Made by a program: the position numbers and the translations under genes | Source: Novosphingobium marinum | GTDB lineage: Bacteria; Pseudomonadota; Alphaproteobacteria; Sphingomonadales; Sphingomonadaceae | Assembly: GCF_013408095.1 (NCBI RefSeq) | Contig: NZ_JACBZF010000002.1 | Coordinates: 496,001-560,000, forward strand | DNA length: 64,000 bases | Reading direction: 5' to 3' | Notes under the pieces: model-generated | The model's input: only the letters and a program-made list of their open reading frames with translations | Database searches by the model: none | Told to the model about the DNA's origin: nothing | Shown: in pieces, positions 1 through 7,203 of the stretch | Position numbering within the stretch: position 1 is the first letter of the stretch | Layout of the letters: each line of letters starts with the position of its first letter

Positions 1-1
1 C

Positions 2-658
2 CTCGTCGATGCGGACATCTACGGTCCCTCGCAGCCGCGCCTGCTCGGCAACGAGGGACAGAAGCCCGAAGCGCGCGACAAGCAACTCGTTCCCGTTCCG
101 AGCGAATGGGGCATCCCGCTCCTGTCGATGGGGCACCTCGTCGATCCGGGCCAGGCGATCGCCTGGCGCGGGCCGATGGCGGGAAGCGCGCTTGCCCAGC
201 TTGTCGATGCCGAATGGGGCGATGCCGAACTGCTCGTCGTCGACATGCCGCCCGGGACCGGCGACGTGCAGCTGACCATGATGCAGCGCTTCAAGCCCGC
301 GGGCGCGGTCATCGTGTCGACGCCGCAGGACCTTGCCCTGATGGATGCGGCACGCGCGGTCAGCCTGTTCGACCAGGGGGGAATCCCGATTGTCGGCCTC
401 GTCGAGAACATGGCCGGGTACGTCTGTCCGCATTGCGGCAACGTCAGCGATCCGTTCGGGTCCGGCGGTGCCGAGGCGGCGGCGCGCGAAATGGGAATGC
501 CGTTCCTCGGGCGCATCCCGCTCGACACGACCATCCGGCAGGAAAGCGACGCGGGCCGGCCCGTGGCGGCGGGCGAGGGCCCGCAAGCGCAGGCGTTCGC
601 CCGTATCGCAGGGCGTATCGCCGGGTGGCTCGAAGGCTCCGGCGAAGCGAAGACCTGA
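2..658 (+). CDS. apbC: Mrp/NBP35-type Fe-S cluster carrier ATPase (5' partial)
   Basis: This is the C-terminal 218 residues of a P-loop ATPase of the Mrp/ApbC family, which carries and transfers [4Fe-4S] clusters in the cytoplasm. The reading frame is open at the window edge, so the Walker A loop lies upstream and is not visible. Visible family marks are DADIYGPSQPRLLG at the edge, the Walker-B-like stretch LLVVDMPPGTGD, the switch region TPQDLALMDA, and a CPHCG pair (C-x2-C) that in this family holds a cluster bridged between two subunits. The stop codon overlaps the start of the next gene (TGATG), which suggests translational coupling. Family assignment is firm. Confidence 0.93.
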   Translation, partial: LVDADIYGPSQPRLLGNEGQKPEARDKQLVPVPSEWGIPLLSMGHLVDPGQAIAWRGPMAGSALAQLVDAEWGDAELLVVDMPPGTGDVQLTMMQRFKPAGAVIVSTPQDLALMDAARAVSLFDQGGIPIVGLVENMAGYVCPHCGNVSDPFGSGGAEAAAREMGMPFLGRIPLDTTIRQESDAGRPVAAGEGPQAQAFARIAGRIAGWLEGSGEAKT

Positions 659-2916
659 TGCACGTTTCGCGGCGGGGCCTGCTGATCGGAGGGGCTGCGG
701 CGGGCGGCCTCGCCGTCGCGTGGCTGCTTCGACCGCGCGACTGGCCGCTGCCGCTCGACCCCGGTCGCAACGAACTTGCATTCGGTGCCTGGCTCAAGGT
801 GGCGATCGACGGCGTTGTGACCGTCGCTGTCCCCCAGCTGGAGATGGGGCAGGGCATCACGACGCTGATCCCGCAGGTCGTCGCGCACGAAATGGGGGCC
901 GACTGGCGACAGATCGCCGTCGAGCCCGCCCCGGTCAGCGCGCATTACGCCAACACCGAACTTGCAGCCCGGTGGTCAGAGATGTGGATGCCCTTCCTGC
1001 CTTCGCTGGCGGGAGAAGCGGACGACGTCCTCACGCGTCGCTGGGCCGAGGGTGCGCGCTTCATGGCGACGGCGGACGGTACGTCGCTGGCCGCCTTCGA
1101 GCAGCCGGCGCGCGAAGCCGCCGCCGGAGCGCGGGCCATGCTGGCAATGGCGGCGGCGGAGCGCTGGGACGTGCCCTGGGAGGAATGCCGCGCCGAGAAC
1201 GGGTTCATCGTCCATGAGAACCAGCGGCTGTCCTTCGGCGCGCTTGCCCCCGGGGCGGCGAGTTTCGACCCCCCCGATCCCGCGCCGCTGCTCCCTGTCG
1301 CTCCGGGCGAGGGAGCGGAAGAACCGGCGGAGGGCGCGCCGCTGCGGTTTCCCAGGGTGGACCTTCCCTCGAAAGTGGACGGAAGCTTCCAGTTTGCAGG
1401 CGATGTCCGGCTGCCCGGCATGGTCTATGCAGCGATCCGGCACGGACCGGCGGGCCGCGCGCGCCTTGCCGGGTTCGAAGCGTCAAGGGCCGCCGGCACG
1501 CGAGGCCTGCTGAAGCTGGTGAAGGGTACCGACTGGCTAGCGGCGGTCGCAACCTCGTGGTGGGCGGCGGATCAGGCGCTAGCCCGGATCGCGCCGGAAT
1601 TCACGGTTTCGAACGCCGCCGACAGCGCAGAGATCGAAGAGGCGCTGGAAAAGGCGCTGCGCTTCGGCCCGGCGGAATGGTCGCACGAACGGGGCGATCC
1701 CGGTGCCGTGCTTGCGGACGAGTTCGACGTGGCCGAGCGTTACTTCGCGGCGCCCGCACTGCATGCGACGCTCGAGACGGCCAGCGCGGCTGCGCGCTTC
1801 GAGGACGGCCGGCTCGAACTCTGGATCGCAACCCAGGCCCCTGAACGCGCCCGCGCCGCCGCGGCCGGCGCGCTGGGGATCGGAGTGCGCGACGTGGTGC
1901 TCTATCCCATGCCCGCGGGTGGAAGTTACGACCGGCGGCTGGAGCACGACCATGCCATCGAGGTCGCGCTGATCGCGCGCGAAGCAGGCCGGCCCGTTCA
2001 GCTGACCTGGTCGCGCTGGCAGGAGCACGTGAGAGGCTGGCCGCGCACGCCGGTATCGGCGGTCATGGCGGCCCGGACCACCGCTTCGGGCGACGTGACC
2101 GGCTGGAAAGCGCGACTTGCAATGCCGGCGACCGCTCGCGAATTCGGGCATCGCCTGTTCGACGGCGCAACCGCGTCGGCGGCGATCGCGGACAGCGCCG
2201 GCAAGGGCGACGCGCTGGCGATGGAGGGCGCGATCCCGCCCTACGCCATAGAGCACATGGCGATCGAGCACGTCCCTGCAACGATCTCGCTGCCCACCTC
2301 GCGCCTTCGCGGAAACGCGCACGGGTACACCGCTTTCTTCACCGAGACGTTCGTCGACGAGCTGGCGCATCGTGCGGCGCGTGAGCCGCTGTCCTACCGC
2401 ATGGCGCTGCTCTCCGACGACCTGCGGCTCGCCGAATGCCTGCAACGCGTAGCCGGTCTCGCCAATTGGGGCGGAGGCGTGGACAACAGCGGGCAGGGCA
2501 TTGCCTGCCACCGTATCGGGGAGGGGCGGATCGCCGCCGTGGCGACGGCACGGCGCGACCAGTCGGGCGTCAGGGTGGACAGCATCTCGGCGGTTGCCGA
2601 CATCGGCCGCATCGTGAACCGCGACATCGCCCGCCAGCAGATCGAAGGCGGGATCGTCTTCGGCCTCGGCCTCGCGCTCGGCTGTTCGACGACCTGGGAG
2701 CGCGGCATCCCGGCCACCGGCAGGCTCGCCGCGCTGAACCTGCCGGTCCTTGCCGACTGTCCTCGCATAGACGTCGCCTTCGTCGGCAGTGGTGCCGCGC
2801 CGGCCGACCCGGGAGAGCTGGGCGTCGCCATTGCCGCCCCGGCGCTCGCGAACGCGCTCTTTTCCGCAACCGGCCTGCGTTTTCGTCGGCTTCCCCTGCT
2901 ATCGGAGGAATTGTGA
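658..2916 (+). CDS. Xanthine dehydrogenase family molybdopterin-binding subunit (IorB-like)
   Basis: The 752-residue protein resembles the large subunit of isoquinoline 1-oxidoreductase-type aldehyde oxidases, which hydroxylate aldehydes or N-heterocycles at a Mo-pterin centre. It opens with a twin-arginine signal (SRRGLLIGGAAAGGLAVAWLL), so it should be exported folded to the periplasm. Cofactor-contact stretches include EMGQGITTLIPQ near residue 62 and RGNAHGYTAFFTE. The C-terminal GELGVAIAAPALANALF carries the expected catalytic Glu. The small [2Fe-2S] partner normally encoded beside it is not seen here: the neighbours are apbC and hemH. The substrate is unknown. The start is the ATG overlapping the apbC stop. 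Confidence 0.88.
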   Translation: MHVSRRGLLIGGAAAGGLAVAWLLRPRDWPLPLDPGRNELAFGAWLKVAIDGVVTVAVPQLEMGQGITTLIPQVVAHEMGADWRQIAVEPAPVSAHYANTELAARWSEMWMPFLPSLAGEADDVLTRRWAEGARFMATADGTSLAAFEQPAREAAAGARAMLAMAAAERWDVPWEECRAENGFIVHENQRLSFGALAPGAASFDPPDPAPLLPVAPGEGAEEPAEGAPLRFPRVDLPSKVDGSFQFAGDVRLPGMVYAAIRHGPAGRARLAGFEASRAAGTRGLLKLVKGTDWLAAVATSWWAADQALARIAPEFTVSNAADSAEIEEALEKALRFGPAEWSHERGDPGAVLADEFDVAERYFAAPALHATLETASAAARFEDGRLELWIATQAPERARAAAAGALGIGVRDVVLYPMPAGGSYDRRLEHDHAIEVALIAREAGRPVQLTWSRWQEHVRGWPRTPVSAVMAARTTASGDVTGWKARLAMPATAREFGHRLFDGATASAAIADSAGKGDALAMEGAIPPYAIEHMAIEHVPATISLPTSRLRGNAHGYTAFFTETFVDELAHRAAREPLSYRMALLSDDLRLAECLQRVAGLANWGGGVDNSGQGIACHRIGEGRIAAVATARRDQSGVRVDSISAVADIGRIVNRDIARQQIEGGIVFGLGLALGCSTTWERGIPATGRLAALNLPVLADCPRIDVAFVGSGAAPADPGELGVAIAAPALANALFSATGLRFRRLPLLSEEL

Positions 2917-3950
2917 CCGACACGACCGCACACCGCCCGGACGATCATCGGGACATCCGTCACGGCCGGATCGGCGTACTGCTGGTAAACCTCGGCACAC
3001 CGGACGAGCCGACAACGAAGTCCGTCCGACGTTACCTGGCGGAGTTCCTTTCGGACCCGCGCGTGGTCGAGATACCGCCGATCATCTGGCAGCCGATCCT
3101 GCGCGCGATCATCCTCAATACGAGGCCCAAGCAATCGGCCCACGCCTATCAGCAGGTGTGGACAAAGGAAGGCTCTCCGCTCGCGGCGATCACCAGGCGA
3201 CAGGCCCGGGCCCTCCAGACGCGCCTGGGCGAGGATGCCCGGGTCGACTACGCGATGCGATACGGCAATCCGTCGATCGGGCGGCAATTGCAGGCGCTGA
3301 AGGACGAGGGGTGCGACCGCATCCTGGTGGCGCCGCTCTACCCGCAATACTCGGGCGCGACGACCGCCACGGTGGTGGACTCCGTCGGGGATGCCCTGCG
3401 CACGATGCGCTGGCAACCGGCCACGCGGACCATGCCGCCCTACCATGACGACCCGGCCTACATCGAAGCGCTGGCGAGGGACGCGGCACGGCAGATGGCG
3501 ACACTCGATTTCGATCCGGAAGTGCTCTTGCTCAGCTTCCACGGCATGCCGGAGCGAACGCTCCTGCTCGGCGATCCGTACCATTGCCAGTGCCGCAAGA
3601 CCGCGCGGCTGCTCGGCGAAGCGCTCGCACAGGACTATCCCCGCCTGCGCATCGACACGACGTTCCAGTCCCGCTTCGGCCGCGCCAAGTGGCTGGAGCC
3701 CTATACCGACGATACGCTGGCAGCGGAGGCGAAGACGGGGACGAAACGCCTCGTCGTCGCGGCACCCGGCTTCACCGCGGATTGCCTCGAAACGCTCGAG
3801 GAACTGGAGATTCGCGGGCGCGAGCAATTCCTGGAAGCGGGCGGAGAACGGTACGCGACGCTGAGTTGCCTGAACGACGGTGCCGCCGGAATGGACCTGA
3901 TCGAATCGCTGGTGCGGCGCGAATTGTCGGGCTGGCTCGGGCGCGGATAG
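2913..3950 (+). CDS. hemH: Ferrochelatase
   Basis: Ferrochelatase inserts ferrous iron into protoporphyrin IX in the last step of heme synthesis. The 345-residue length is usual for the family. Visible signatures are LLVNLGTPDEP near the N-terminus, the SFHGMP motif with the metal-binding His, and PGFTADCLETLEE with the conserved acidic residues. The start is a GTG overlapping the previous stop by four bases (GTGA), preceded by GGAGGAA at 2904-2910, so translation is probably coupled to the upstream gene. Its heme product would feed the cytochrome oxidase encoded later in the window. An insertion sequence begins only 10 bases after its stop codon, but the gene itself is intact. Confidence 0.96.
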   Translation: MTDTTAHRPDDHRDIRHGRIGVLLVNLGTPDEPTTKSVRRYLAEFLSDPRVVEIPPIIWQPILRAIILNTRPKQSAHAYQQVWTKEGSPLAAITRRQARALQTRLGEDARVDYAMRYGNPSIGRQLQALKDEGCDRILVAPLYPQYSGATTATVVDSVGDALRTMRWQPATRTMPPYHDDPAYIEALARDAARQMATLDFDPEVLLLSFHGMPERTLLLGDPYHCQCRKTARLLGEALAQDYPRLRIDTTFQSRFGRAKWLEPYTDDTLAAEAKTGTKRLVVAAPGFTADCLETLEELEIRGREQFLEAGGERYATLSCLNDGAAGMDLIESLVRRELSGWLGRG

Positions 3951-3952
3951 TC

Positions 3953-3960
3953 CATTCTTG
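3953..3960. repeat. IS target site duplication, left copy
   Basis: CATTCTTG stands immediately left of the insertion sequence and is repeated exactly at 6012-6019 on its right. An 8-bp duplication is characteristic of the IS1595 family. The perfect match indicates a recent insertion and fixes the element ends. Confidence 0.92.
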
Positions 3961-4008
3961 GGCGATTATCCCCTTCCGACAAGTGCGGGAGGATGATATG
4001 GGCAACGA

Positions 4009-5025
4009 ATGTCGGATCGCTTCTCGTTTTGGAAAACACTTTGGCGGCAGCGCGGCGTCGCGTTGCTCACATATTCGTTTGGCGGCCTCGGTGTTTATGA
4101 TGCTGCATCTTCTCAGTTCGAGTTGCCCAAGCTTGGAGGATTCGTCCCTTGGGTTTCCAACAATATGAGTGGGATGCTTTTGCCTTGGTGGGGTTGGTTG
4201 CTCATCCTCCAAGGGGTGGCCTACTACGCACTTTTTGAATACGTGCGCACACGAACCGACCATTCACCTGTGACTACAGAAACCGAGTCTGACTTGAATG
4301 AAATTGATCGTGCGTTGTCTGATTGCCGGGGTGAAGACGGAAACTACGACTACCAAATCGTCCGTTCGAAAATAGATCGCCTGACCGATCCAAAACGAGA
4401 ATTTTTTGAAGCGTTCGATGAAGCGCTTCAAAAAGACCGAGAGGCCGCGTCCGTTATTTCGGCCGCTCCGTCACCGTTTTCATATAACCGTCAGGAAGGT
4501 GAGAAGGAGCTTGTTGCAGGGAGCGGAGATGACCTGGGTTACGAATATCCAAAGGCGATCTTGAAGCCGGAAATTCCAAAAGCAAGGGGTGATAAGGGGG
4601 CTATTTCCGGCCAACCCGCTCATGAGATGAGTATTATCTTGAAAGTCTGCACTGATCATCACGATGCAGTGCATGATTGTTCTGTCTTTCTTGATTGGAT
4701 GGCGATCAACGGGCGGGTTCAGTCTGTTGGTGAGGTCATGCGCGCCGGCAAGAATGGAAGCTTCATAACCCTCCCTCAAAAGGGTTACAGATTTACATTC
4801 CTATCGAGAAACATCAGCGACAACGTTACGCCGGAACCGTTTCTTCTACGCCTTCAAAATCGCAGAATGCCGCTTGCCGAACATACAACCTATCTGCTTG
4901 GGCTAGAACTTAGATCGAAGTACATTTGGCCAACTCTGGCCACCATCGAACTTCATACTGGTAAAGGTTTGGATGCCGAAGCGAAGGTAATCGAAGTTAA
5001 ACTCCCCGAGGAAGCTAATGTCTGA
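4009..5025 (+). CDS. Passenger protein of the IS element, membrane-anchored, unknown function
   Basis: I do not recognise the family of this 338-residue protein. Its N-terminal 80 residues contain one strong membrane segment (LLPWWGWLLILQGVAYYALF, about residues 57-76) and a weaker hydrophobic stretch before it. A charged linker follows, and then a soluble C-terminal domain of about 130 residues starting near EMSIILKVCTDHHDAVHDC. Codon use and base composition are much more AT-rich than in the neighbours, consistent with foreign origin. The gene lies wholly inside the insertion sequence and converges on the transposase gene. It overlaps the start of a possible 57-aa ORF by eight bases. The start is the ATG at 4009; no strong ribosome binding site decides it. 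Confidence 0.72.
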   Translation: MSDRFSFWKTLWRQRGVALLTYSFGGLGVYDAASSQFELPKLGGFVPWVSNNMSGMLLPWWGWLLILQGVAYYALFEYVRTRTDHSPVTTETESDLNEIDRALSDCRGEDGNYDYQIVRSKIDRLTDPKREFFEAFDEALQKDREAASVISAAPSPFSYNRQEGEKELVAGSGDDLGYEYPKAILKPEIPKARGDKGAISGQPAHEMSIILKVCTDHHDAVHDCSVFLDWMAINGRVQSVGEVMRAGKNGSFITLPQKGYRFTFLSRNISDNVTPEPFLLRLQNRRMPLAEHTTYLLGLELRSKYIWPTLATIELHTGKGLDAEAKVIEVKLPEEANV

Positions 5026-5191
5026 CACTTCGTCAAAACTCTTCGACCGCCTTTTAAAAGCGATGACCGAAGGTGAACCGCCTAGCGGCGAAAAGCAGTC
5101 ATCAACTCGCCAATCATCGTCTCAGGACGATCCCGGCGATTGTGACGGTACTCGAACTCGCCGAGATACTTCGGGAGATGCTTCCCGCTGA
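5018..5191 (+). CDS. Possible small passenger protein (57 aa)
   Basis: This short ORF overlaps the end of the 338-aa passenger gene by eight bases, as coupled genes do. It runs 110 bases into the 3' end of the oppositely oriented transposase gene. The first half (SKLFDRLLKAMTEGEPP) looks like a small helical peptide. The second half is read antisense to the transposase and may owe its composition to that. It could be a real second passenger gene or a chance extension. No function is suggested. Confidence 0.35.
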   Translation: MSDTSSKLFDRLLKAMTEGEPPSGEKQSSTRQSSSQDDPGDCDGTRTRRDTSGDASR

Positions 5192-5963
5192 CGTGGATAT
5201 GCGTGCCGTTGATCGACCTCTTGAGCTGCGCCCAGAAGCCTTCGATCCCGTTCACGGTGACGTGACCGCGCGCATATTCCTTCTCGTCGTGGTTGACCGA
5301 CTTGTGCCAGTAGCCGTTCACCCCTTCGAGGCCCGTGTAAGAGGTATGCTGATCGGAATGCACTTCGGTGTAAGGCAGGACGTTGGCAGTCACATGCGGC
5401 AGCAGGGAACCGCGACGACGGTTCGGGACGACGCGAGTGATGATATTGCCGTTGCGCTGCATCATGCCGAAGACGAGCGTCTTGTTGCCCGTATAGCCAT
5501 GCCCTCTGCCCTGCACTTCGCCGCCGATAAACGTCTCGTCGATTTCTACAGTGCGAAAGGGACCGCCGAGCGGTTCATCTCCATCGCCGATAGCCATGTA
5601 CTTGCGGATTTCGTGGCACATGCGCCACGCCGTCTTGTACGTCACGCCAAGCTGGCGCTCGACTTCCTTCGCGGCAACGCCGCTCCGGGTGCTGCAAAAC
5701 AGGAACATGACGTAGAACCAGTCGCGCAGCGGCGTGCGGGTACGATGGAACGGCGTCCCGGCAGTCGGGTAAACCTGATGGCCACAGTGCTCACAGGCGT
5801 ACGAGCGACGCTCCCTGACGCGATAGAAATGCGCGGATTTGCCGCACTTATCGCAGTCGTGGCGGTCGCCGTAACGAACACGCATCAGGTGCTCAAGGCA
5901 GCTTTCCTCGGTCGGAAAGCGGTCCTGAAACTGGCGAAGAGTGGGGGCCTTAGGCTTTGTCAT
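5082..5963 (-). CDS. IS1595-family (ISXO2-like) transposase
   Basis: The 293-residue DDE-type transposase should act on the two inverted repeats of this element. An N-terminal zinc ribbon is visible as CDKCG followed by CEHCG (about residues 37-61). The catalytic core shows the first Asp in VEIDETFIGG, the second in VHSDQHTSY, and the third acidic region in NGIEGFWAQLKR, followed by the basic tail EFEYRHNRRDR. This domain order is typical of IS1595 members. The start ATG at 5963 lies about 25 bases inside the right inverted repeat, so its promoter must be at or beyond the element end. The frame has no lesions, so the protein is probably functional. Confidence 0.94.
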   Translation of the reverse strand: MTKPKAPTLRQFQDRFPTEESCLEHLMRVRYGDRHDCDKCGKSAHFYRVRERRSYACEHCGHQVYPTAGTPFHRTRTPLRDWFYVMFLFCSTRSGVAAKEVERQLGVTYKTAWRMCHEIRKYMAIGDGDEPLGGPFRTVEIDETFIGGEVQGRGHGYTGNKTLVFGMMQRNGNIITRVVPNRRRGSLLPHVTANVLPYTEVHSDQHTSYTGLEGVNGYWHKSVNHDEKEYARGHVTVNGIEGFWAQLKRSINGTHIHVSGKHLPKYLGEFEYRHNRRDRPETMIGELMTAFRR

Positions 5964-6011
5964 ACCTATTATCTAGCAGAAACCATTACTTGTCGCAAGG
6001 GGATAATCGCC

Positions 6012-6019
6012 CATTCTTG
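6012..6019. repeat. IS target site duplication, right copy
   Basis: The second copy of CATTCTTG directly follows the right inverted repeat. Its last three bases are the TTG of the TTGACA promoter element used by the next gene, so the duplication kept that promoter intact. Confidence 0.92.
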
Positions 6020-6049
6020 ACATATACCCTTTTTGTTCTACCCATGTTC
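6017..6049 (+). promoter_or_regulatory. Promoter with LexA-type SOS box
   Basis: TTGACA at 6017-6022 is followed after 16 bases by TACCCA at 6039-6044, a plausible sigma-70-type promoter. Lying over the -10 region is GTTC-TACCCAT-GTTC at 6035-6049, an exact match to the GTTC-N7-GTTC operator bound by LexA in alphaproteobacteria. LexA binding there would block the promoter until DNA damage. The box is 22 bases upstream of the regulator start at 6072. The match is seen; repression by LexA is inferred. Confidence 0.65.
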
Positions 6050-6071
6050 GCAAGAACGGAGTCGGAACATC

Positions 6072-7052
6072 ATGCAGGCCAATTTCGCGTACGACACATC
6101 GTCCAGCGATGCCGCGGGGCTGCCGCTGGCGGTCTCGATTTATGCCGACAGGGCTCACTTGCGCGGCACGATGCGCGATGATGCCGAATCGGCGGGGTTC
6201 CGGGTGACGGTGGCCTCGGGCCTTGCCGAATTGCTCGAGGGCGAGGCGAGGCCGCTCGGCGAGGTGGTGCTGGTCGACTGTCCGGCAGTCGATGGCGCGA
6301 CACTGGCCGCCCTTTCGCGGCTCGATATCCGCGCTGCCCGCTGCGGCGCTTCGCTGATCGTCTCCACGGCTGTCGATGCGCTCGACGATGTTTTTTCCTG
6401 CCTCGACCAGTCCGGCCCGCAGATCCTCGTCGATCCGACCCGTGCCGAACGCGTCGTAGCTCTCGGGCATCTGCTGTCCCGCCTTCCGCAAGGGCAGGTC
6501 AGGGAACTGGGCGAGGAAGACAGGCTGATGATCCTGCGGCTTACCGAACAGGTCAGCAGGATCGCCGGTCGCCTCGACAGCTTCGAGGGAACGTCCACCG
6601 ATCGCGGGCCGGAGCCGGAAGGCGGTGCGCTTTTCCGCTTTGGCACGGGCGATGGCGGCAAGGATACGCCGGAACGGCAGCTGATGAAGGCTGCCCGGCC
6701 CTCGCTTCCCGATCCCCGGCTCGTCCGGCGGATGATCCGGCAGCGGCAATTGCGCGCGCGGTTCTTCGACGGAGACCTCTTCGCCGACCCGGCCTGGGAC
6801 ATGCTGCTCGACCTGACTGCCGCGCGCGCCGAGCATGCCCGGGTTTCGGTGACGTCGCTGTGCATCGCGTCCGGCGTGCCCCCGACGACCGCGCTGCGCT
6901 GGATCGGGCAGATGACCGAAGCGGGGCTTCTTCGACGGATCGAGGACGATACGGACAGGCGGCGCGCCTTCATCGCGCTGACCGAGAAGGCTGCGGAGGC
7001 GATGGCGCGGTACTTCGCCGAAATCGGAACGCCGGTTCCCGCCTCGATCTGA
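6072..7052 (+). CDS. MarR-like winged-helix transcriptional regulator
   Basis: The 326-residue protein has a C-terminal winged-helix DNA-binding domain: VSVTSLCIASGVPPTTALRW is a helix-turn-helix, followed by a wing around LLRRIEDDTDRRRAFIALTEKA. The N-terminal half (residues 15-130) reads like a response-regulator-type alpha/beta fold without the usual phospho-acceptor pattern, joined by a coil. The start is the ATG at 6072 with GGAG ten bases upstream; an in-frame TTG at 6033 would lie inside the operator and is less likely. A LexA-type box overlaps the promoter, so it may belong to the SOS regulon. Its targets are unknown; the antiporter gene downstream is one candidate. Confidence 0.8.
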   Translation: MQANFAYDTSSSDAAGLPLAVSIYADRAHLRGTMRDDAESAGFRVTVASGLAELLEGEARPLGEVVLVDCPAVDGATLAALSRLDIRAARCGASLIVSTAVDALDDVFSCLDQSGPQILVDPTRAERVVALGHLLSRLPQGQVRELGEEDRLMILRLTEQVSRIAGRLDSFEGTSTDRGPEPEGGALFRFGTGDGGKDTPERQLMKAARPSLPDPRLVRRMIRQRQLRARFFDGDLFADPAWDMLLDLTAARAEHARVSVTSLCIASGVPPTTALRWIGQMTEAGLLRRIEDDTDRRRAFIALTEKAAEAMARYFAEIGTPVPASI

Positions 7053-7203
7053 GCATCGCTGCGAGCAATTGCGAGGGGTCGGCTTATGGCATAGGAATAC
7101 CTGCCGCCGACGACAGGATTACGATGCCGCGCCCTATCGATCCTCGCCCCCATGAGCGTCCCGGCGACCGCGATTCGCGCCGCCCGCCGGACGGATCGCG
7201 CTG

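Larger units (their letters stand above)
3961..6011. mobile_element. IS1595-family insertion sequence with passenger genes (2051 bp)
   Basis: The element has terminal inverted repeats at 3961-3984 and 5988-6011 that agree at 23 of 24 positions (outer bases GGCGATTATCCCCTT), flanked by perfect 8-bp duplications. It carries an ISXO2-like transposase on the minus strand and, facing it, a 338-aa passenger gene of clearly lower GC than the chromosome. Passenger genes are known in several IS1595 subgroups. The unduplicated sequence can be rebuilt as hemH stop, then TCCATTCTTGACA, so the element landed between hemH and the -35 box of the next gene. It appears intact and potentially mobile. Confidence 0.93.

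Noticed and set aside
2394..3827. Long minus-strand frame opposite hemH
   Set aside because: High-GC shadow frame; the plus strand has all ferrochelatase motifs.
5073..6020. 315-codon plus-strand frame opposite the transposase
   Set aside because: It is the exact antisense shadow of the transposase gene with no independent signal.
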